17,381 bases of DNA from Pseudomonadota bacterium (GTDB taxonomy: Bacteria; Pseudomonadota; Gammaproteobacteria; UBA4575), in contig VXPJ01000062.1 in assembly GCA_009839635.1 (NCBI GenBank), forward strand, positions 1 to 17,381. Direction: 5' to 3'. The notes beneath the pieces were generated by a model that was not told the origin of the DNA, made no database searches, and saw nothing but the letters and a program-made list of their open reading frames with translations. This document shows, in pieces, positions 13,170-17,381 of the stretch. The stretch's first letter is position 1. Each line of letters begins with the position of its first letter. Position numbers and translations under genes: made by a program.

Positions 13170-15723
13170 GATGCATGCGGTTTCGGGTATGCGCCTGTGG
13201 GCACTGGCCGCACGCCTTTTGTTTCGCGACTGGCGCGGCGGGGAGCTTCGCGTGCTCGCGCTGGCACTTGCCGTTGCAGTCGCATCGACCGTGGCTGTGG
13301 CACTTTTCACCGAGCGCCTGGAGATGGCCATCGAGCGCGAGGCCACCCGCATTCTGGCTGCGGACCGCATCCTGCGCACCCCGCATCCCGTGCCTGCCGA
13401 GATCCTTGAAGCGGCCAGGGCCCGCGGCCTGGGCCTGGCGCGCACGCTGAACTTCGTCTCCATGGCCTTCTCCGATCAGGCCAGCACGCTGGTCTCGGTC
13501 AAGGCGGTGAGCGATGCCTACCCGCTTCGCGGACACCTTGAGGCCGCGGATCGCCCGTTTACCCCACCCCGGGCCGCCCCGCATGGACCGGCCCCGGGAG
13601 AAGCCTGGCTTGAAGCACGTGCCTTGCGAACCCTGGAGCTTTCAGTCGGCGAGCATGTCGCGCTTGGCGAGACCGAGCTTCGCATCGCTGCGGTACTCAT
13701 CACCGAGCCCGATCGCGGGCTCGGCGGGATGCTCGACAATGCCGGCCCACGCCTTCTCATGCATGTCGCGGACGTGCCGGCCACCGGCATGGTGCAGTTT
13801 GGCTCGCGCGTCAACTACCGCTACCTGTTCGCCCACCCCGACCCGCTCGCGCTGCAGGCCTTCGGACAGTGGCTCACCAAGACCTACGCCGGAAAATACA
13901 CGCTGCGGGATGTGCGAACGCAAAGCCGCGTCGTGGCCGACGCCCTGGATCGCTCGGCCCGCTTCCTGTATCTCGGAGTAGGCCTCGCGGTGCTGCTTGC
14001 AGGACTTGCCATTGCCCTGGCCTCGCGCCGCTACAGCGTGCGCCACTACGATTACGTGGCCATCCTAAAGACCCTGGGGGCCGGTGCCCGGCAGATCAGC
14101 TTGCTGTACCTGCTCATCGTGCTGATGCTGGCCGCCACCGCAACGCTGGCCGGTTGTGCCCTCGGTGCGCTCATCCACCATGGCATCCTGGCGGCGCTCG
14201 ATCCGCTGGTGGCGATCGAGCTGCCGGCCCCGGGGCCGCGCGCCTTTGTCATCGGTGCCACCACCTGCCTCGCCTGCTTGCTGTTTTTCGCCCTGCCGCC
14301 GCTGCTCGCCCTGTACAGGATCCCGGCGCTTCGCGTGCTGCACAAGGAACTCGGGGATGCAGCCGGTACCGAGTGGATGCCGTACGGCATCGGTGCGCTC
14401 GGTGCGATTGCCTTGGTGCTCGCCTTGAGCCGCGACCTTGCCCTGACGGGCTGGCTGGTTGCGACCCTGGCTGTTGCCGGGCTGTGTCTGGCGGGGCTCG
14501 CCTGGGCATTCTTGCGAAGTGGTACGGTGCTTGGCATGGGCGCGGGACATGCCTGGAGCCTGGCACTTTCGGGACTCAGGCGAAGGCGCATCTCGAACCT
14601 GCTGCAGGTCAGTGTGTTCGCGCTTGCCCTGATGGCCCTGCTGGTGCTGGCCGTGGTGCGCACCGACCTGATCAGCGACTGGCGCGCGCAGTGGCCCGAA
14701 TCCGCCCCGAACCATTTCATGACCAACGTGGCGGAGGCCGACATCCCCGCCATCACGGCCTTCCTTTCGCGCCAAGCCATCGAGGTGCAGGCCTTCTATC
14801 CTTTGCTGAGCGCGCGCATGATCGCCATCAACGGGAGCGTGCCCGACCCGCAGGGGCCTTTTTTCTGGAGCGATCGCATGAGGCGCGACCCGCGCAGTAC
14901 GCCCGGGGATACCCGCGGTGCGCTTCGCCACCGAAGGGTCACCTGGACGCAGGAGCTGCCCACAGGCAACCAGGTGCTTGCCGGGCGGTGGTGGGGACAG
15001 GGATCCGCCCCGGGCGAGGTCTCGATCGAGCACGAATATGCCACGTGGCTTGGCATCGGGCTTGGCGATGTCCTGGAGTTCGAGATCAACCAGCAGCGCG
15101 TGCAGGCGCGGGTGGCCAGCATTCGAAGCGTGACGTGGGAGACCATGCAGCCGAACTTTTTCCTGATCTTCTCACCCGGGACCCTGGATCAGCTCGGCGC
15201 TACCTACATGTCGACCTTTGCCCTCGAGCCCTACGAGAAACCCCTGCTGGATGTATTCACCCGGGCGTTTCCGACCGTGGTGGTGATCGAGGTCGATGCC
15301 TTGGTGGAGCAGATCCGCACTGTGATCCGCCAGGTGAGCCTGGCTATCGAGCTGATCTTTGCCCTGGTGCTGGGTGCGGGGCTACTGGTATTGCTGGCCT
15401 GCATCCAGGCGAGCCTGGATGAGCGTTTCGCCGAGCATGCAGTGCTTCGAACCCTCGGGGCAGGACGGCGTCTGATTCTCACATCACTGCTCATCGAGTT
15501 CGCCTGGCTCGGCCTGGTGGCCGGGGGGCTGGCCGCCTTCGGCACCGAGGCGGTGGTGTATTACCTGCAAACGCAGGTGTTCGAGCAGGGCTTTCGCGCA
15601 CACGTCTGGGTGTGGCTCGCAGCCCCGGTACTCGGCATGGGCGTGATCGCCGGCCTTGGCATGGCGGTCACGCGCGGGCTGCTGCGCGCCCATCCCCTGG
15701 CCTTGTTGCAGCGTCTGGCCTGA
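13159..15723 (+). CDS. ybbP: Large FtsX-family ABC permease, YbbP
   Basis: An 854-residue membrane protein from ATG 13159 (ATG 13171 is also possible). A first membrane segment near residues 31-51 ('LRVLALALAVAVASTVAVAL') is followed by a large periplasmic domain. Next comes a group of hydrophobic segments from about residue 270 to 500, a second periplasmic domain, and three further helices at the end, including 'LALVLGAGLLVLLACI'-type FtsX sequence and a closing 'RAHPLALLQRLA'. This layout is the YbbP family of about 800 residues: two FtsX-like halves in one chain. It pairs with the YbbA ATPase upstream. High GC and codon use match ybbA, consistent with an old chromosomal pair. No truncation is visible. 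Confidence 0.9.
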   Translation: MPTEMHAVSGMRLWALAARLLFRDWRGGELRVLALALAVAVASTVAVALFTERLEMAIEREATRILAADRILRTPHPVPAEILEAARARGLGLARTLNFVSMAFSDQASTLVSVKAVSDAYPLRGHLEAADRPFTPPRAAPHGPAPGEAWLEARALRTLELSVGEHVALGETELRIAAVLITEPDRGLGGMLDNAGPRLLMHVADVPATGMVQFGSRVNYRYLFAHPDPLALQAFGQWLTKTYAGKYTLRDVRTQSRVVADALDRSARFLYLGVGLAVLLAGLAIALASRRYSVRHYDYVAILKTLGAGARQISLLYLLIVLMLAATATLAGCALGALIHHGILAALDPLVAIELPAPGPRAFVIGATTCLACLLFFALPPLLALYRIPALRVLHKELGDAAGTEWMPYGIGALGAIALVLALSRDLALTGWLVATLAVAGLCLAGLAWAFLRSGTVLGMGAGHAWSLALSGLRRRRISNLLQVSVFALALMALLVLAVVRTDLISDWRAQWPESAPNHFMTNVAEADIPAITAFLSRQAIEVQAFYPLLSARMIAINGSVPDPQGPFFWSDRMRRDPRSTPGDTRGALRHRRVTWTQELPTGNQVLAGRWWGQGSAPGEVSIEHEYATWLGIGLGDVLEFEINQQRVQARVASIRSVTWETMQPNFFLIFSPGTLDQLGATYMSTFALEPYEKPLLDVFTRAFPTVVVIEVDALVEQIRTVIRQVSLAIELIFALVLGAGLLVLLACIQASLDERFAEHAVLRTLGAGRRLILTSLLIEFAWLGLVAGGLAAFGTEAVVYYLQTQVFEQGFRAHVWVWLAAPVLGMGVIAGLGMAVTRGLLRAHPLALLQRLA

Positions 15724-15873
15724 GTAGTCAGCCATATTGGATCGAAACGGTGAAGTCGTGCCTGCAGCAGCAGGCCGTCACACTTGTTCGGATTTCAACC
15801 AGCGATGCATTGTCTCTCCACGGTTTGCCAAAACCCAATCTGTCCCTTTCGCATCATCTGATTTAAATGGTTG

Positions 15874-15901
15874 TTGTTCACACATAGTTATGTGTTATAT
15901 A
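15874..15901 (+). promoter_or_regulatory. Promoter-like site with a palindrome filling the spacer
   Basis: TTGTTC (15874-15879), 16 bases, TATATA (15896-15901), with TG in the extended -10 position (15893-15894). The 16-base spacer is exactly an inverted repeat, ACACATA-GT-TATGTGT (15880-15895). A protein bound there would block the promoter. It lies 200 bases before the lipoprotein start. Confidence 0.5.
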
Positions 15902-15991
15902 CTTCGCCTTGCTAACTCTACTAGGATTCCGTAGCCGGGTTATCTGCCGAATGCAATACCATTCGCGCACGGTAAATAGGCTTATTTTCTG

Positions 15992-16011
15992 TGCCATGTG
16001 GAAACATGGCA
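15992..16011 (+). promoter_or_regulatory. Leader hairpin 1 with GNRA loop
   Basis: TGCCATGT (15992-15999) pairs perfectly over 8 bp with ACATGGCA (16004-16011) around a GGAA tetraloop. No U-run follows, so it is not a terminator. It would sit in the leader of the lipoprotein mRNA. Confidence 0.5.
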
Positions 16012-16028
16012 GAGACTTCCACTTCTTA

Positions 16029-16079
16029 GTAGACGTTAGCAAATGGCCCGGCACCATGCCGGATGAATTCAATGTCTAC
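16029..16079 (+). promoter_or_regulatory. Leader structure 2 just before the ribosome binding site
   Basis: GTAGAC (16029-16034) can pair with GTCTAC (16074-16079), enclosing an inner hairpin CCGGCA-CCA-TGCCGG (16048-16062). The outer stem ends eight bases before the GAGGAGA ribosome binding site (16087-16093). It may influence translation or RNA stability; this is inference. Confidence 0.4.
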
Positions 16080-16101
16080 GAGAAGTGAGGAGACATAACT
16101 C

Positions 16102-17381
16102 ATGAAAATAGTTCATCTTGCACCAGTGTTGCTGGTGTCCTTTATCTTGGCTGCCTGTGGAGGCGGTGGCGGCGGCAGTAGCACACCCCCACCTGATGAT
16201 ATGACAATGAAGACCTGTGCCGATCAGGGAAAAGTGGGGACGTACCCTGATTGCATGGACCCAGGCCCGACTGCAGAAGAAATTGCAGCAGCTACCGCAG
16301 CGGCAGCTACAAAGAGAACAGCTATCGAGACCGAGGCCGCTGTAGCAGCTGCTGATGACGAAGGACTCGGTGGTACTGGCGCACCTACGGACGCCCAAGT
16401 TGCAGGCGAATACAACGTGAACATCAAGTACGACGAGACTTCGATCACTGTTGAGGGTACCACTGCAGATGACAACGAAACGTTCATGCAGGCCATGGAC
16501 TTCGAAGACGGACGCACCATGCACACCCGTACGATGGATGCGGACGCAGATGGCAACGTGGTATCAGAAGTCGTGATAGTCAGTACCGATATCGCGGCTC
16601 CCACGGCCGTGCCGTTCGCGATGTTTGAGCTTGCTGACGGAACGACACCCCAAGCGCTGAATGCCCGCGACCTTGATGACGCGGTGGATGCCGATAATGA
16701 TGGAACAGCCACCAACGACTGGACCGCTCTAAATGTCGTGGCGGCTAACATTGCACAGATCATGTCCGGTGGGTTTTCTTCCAGTGGTTCGGGCACGCTG
16801 AATTACGCCAATGACGATGCCAGCACCGACAATATGGACGAGGCCTTTGAAACCGCAGGCACCTACAACGGTGCGTCTGGAACCTACAGGTGTAATGGTA
16901 CCAGTGCATGCTCGATCACATACGATGCAATGGGTATGATTACCAGCGTTGCAGGCGACTGGGTCTTCACACCTGATGCGGGTGCCACCTCCGACCAGCC
17001 GGACTACGACTACCTGCACTACGGTTTCTGGCTTCAGAGGACCACCGACAGTGATGATGCAGTCACCTATAACGAGGTCCAGACCTTTGCTGGTTCTTCA
17101 ATAGCAGGCTCAGGTAGTACTACTTCTGTCAGGGGTAGCGCAACCTATTCGGGCGGTGCTGTTGGCGTATATGTGAGGGAAGCCTACAAGGAAACGGACG
17201 GCTCAATCGATACGGCCACTTCCGGCCACTTCATTGCAAATGTAGCGTTAACTGCCACTTTCGGACAAGTACATGCAGGTGACGATCCCTCTGACACGAG
17301 CCAACCCGGCACTATCGCACCGAACATGCTGAACACGCTCACAGGCACCATCAACAACTTCATGCTTTCCAACGGCGAGGC
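16102..17381 (+). CDS. Surface lipoprotein with TbpB-like barrel region, right end cut
   Basis: The frame starts at ATG 16102 with GAGGAGA eight bases before it and runs off the window; 426 residues are visible. A lipoprotein signal ends 'SFILAAC' (Cys19), followed by a Gly-rich stretch and a low-complexity Ala-rich helical part (about 57-85, 'AAATAAAATKR'). The rest is rich in Asp, Thr, Ser and Gly, with beta-strand-like repeats. 'GVYVREAYKETDGSIDTATSG' (two parts) followed by 'FIANVALTATFG' and 'LTGTINNFML' resembles the barrel halves of transferrin-binding-protein-B-like surface lipoproteins. I infer outer-membrane or surface location; a ligand cannot be named. High Asp content suits an acidic, perhaps halophilic, secreted protein. 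It appears monocistronic behind its own promoter. Confidence 0.75.
   Translation, partial: MKIVHLAPVLLVSFILAACGGGGGGSSTPPPDDMTMKTCADQGKVGTYPDCMDPGPTAEEIAAATAAAATKRTAIETEAAVAAADDEGLGGTGAPTDAQVAGEYNVNIKYDETSITVEGTTADDNETFMQAMDFEDGRTMHTRTMDADADGNVVSEVVIVSTDIAAPTAVPFAMFELADGTTPQALNARDLDDAVDADNDGTATNDWTALNVVAANIAQIMSGGFSSSGSGTLNYANDDASTDNMDEAFETAGTYNGASGTYRCNGTSACSITYDAMGMITSVAGDWVFTPDAGATSDQPDYDYLHYGFWLQRTTDSDDAVTYNEVQTFAGSSIAGSGSTTSVRGSATYSGGAVGVYVREAYKETDGSIDTATSGHFIANVALTATFGQVHAGDDPSDTSQPGTIAPNMLNTLTGTINNFMLSNGE

Larger units (their letters stand above)
15724..16101. other. Gene-free stretch: promoter-like site and structured leader
   Basis: No gene is supported in these 378 bases; the short open frames have no ribosome binding site or familiar sequence. 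Present are a CCTGC-AGCA-GCAGG hairpin (15761-15774) shortly after the ybbP stop, without a U-run and thus a poor terminator, a promoter-like site with a palindrome (15874-15901), and hairpins in the probable leader of the lipoprotein gene. Confidence 0.5.

Noticed and set aside
13869..15422. 517-residue open frame within ybbP in another frame
   Set aside because: It is Arg/Gly/Pro/Ala-rich, typical of an out-of-frame reading of a high-GC gene, while the ybbP frame gives a recognisable permease.
15761..15774. Hairpin after ybbP as intrinsic terminator
   Set aside because: Only five base pairs and no U-run.

Overview
The window looks like a GC-rich gammaproteobacterial chromosome carrying a degraded integrative and conjugative element (ICE) with AT-richer cargo at its left side. 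The tesA / ybbA / ybbP neighbourhood (divergent here, as in many Gammaproteobacteria) supports this class, and the ICE genes resemble the PFGI-1/SPI-7 type common in pseudomonads and halophilic Chromatiales. The genus cannot be told from the sequence.

Left part (1-4860), cargo. A truncated DUF6615-type gene with a possible Mrr-like nuclease motif (1-373, minus), a large TIR-plus-STAND-like NTPase gene (948-3542, minus) and a HigB/HigA toxin-antitoxin pair (4111-4706, plus) lie next to each other. They are separated by three same-orientation copies of about 72 bp (611-682, 3922-3993, 4855-4926), each coding for the last 21 residues and stop of an S24/LexA-like repressor. Only the third copy belongs to an intact repressor gene (4860-5540, minus). 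The cargo therefore sits as if stacked onto the 3' end of the repressor gene, either by site-specific insertion or as relics of earlier elements.

Middle part (4860-9151), ICE remnant. The repressor is divergent from a ParB-family gene (5619-7037), with two well-formed 19-bp inverted repeats between them that look like its operators. ParB overlaps a DUF2857 gene (7034-7633). Then come a frameshifted TIGR03761 gene and a 5'-truncated TIGR03747/DUF4400 membrane-protein gene. The T4SS, ssb, topoisomerase, ParA, DnaB and integrase genes expected in a complete element are not here, so a large internal deletion seems to have joined the two last genes.

Right part (9200-17381), chromosomal backbone. 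A small Cas2/SinR-fold-like protein (9280-9573) is followed by a minus-strand operon of three exported ankyrin proteins. The promoter-proximal one is a TesA-type SGNH esterase fused to ankyrin repeats (11355-12383), and the other two (10375-11358, 9600-10292) are paralogues of its C-terminal half. All three share a cap with two conserved cysteines. Divergent from tesA are ybbA (12477-13169) and ybbP (13159-15723), an ABC exporter-like ATPase/permease pair. A gene-free stretch with a promoter-like sequence, a palindrome in its spacer and several hairpins precedes a secreted lipoprotein gene (16102 to the right edge, incomplete) with a TbpB-like barrel-type region.

Family names come from recognising sequence patterns by eye; no database search was run.
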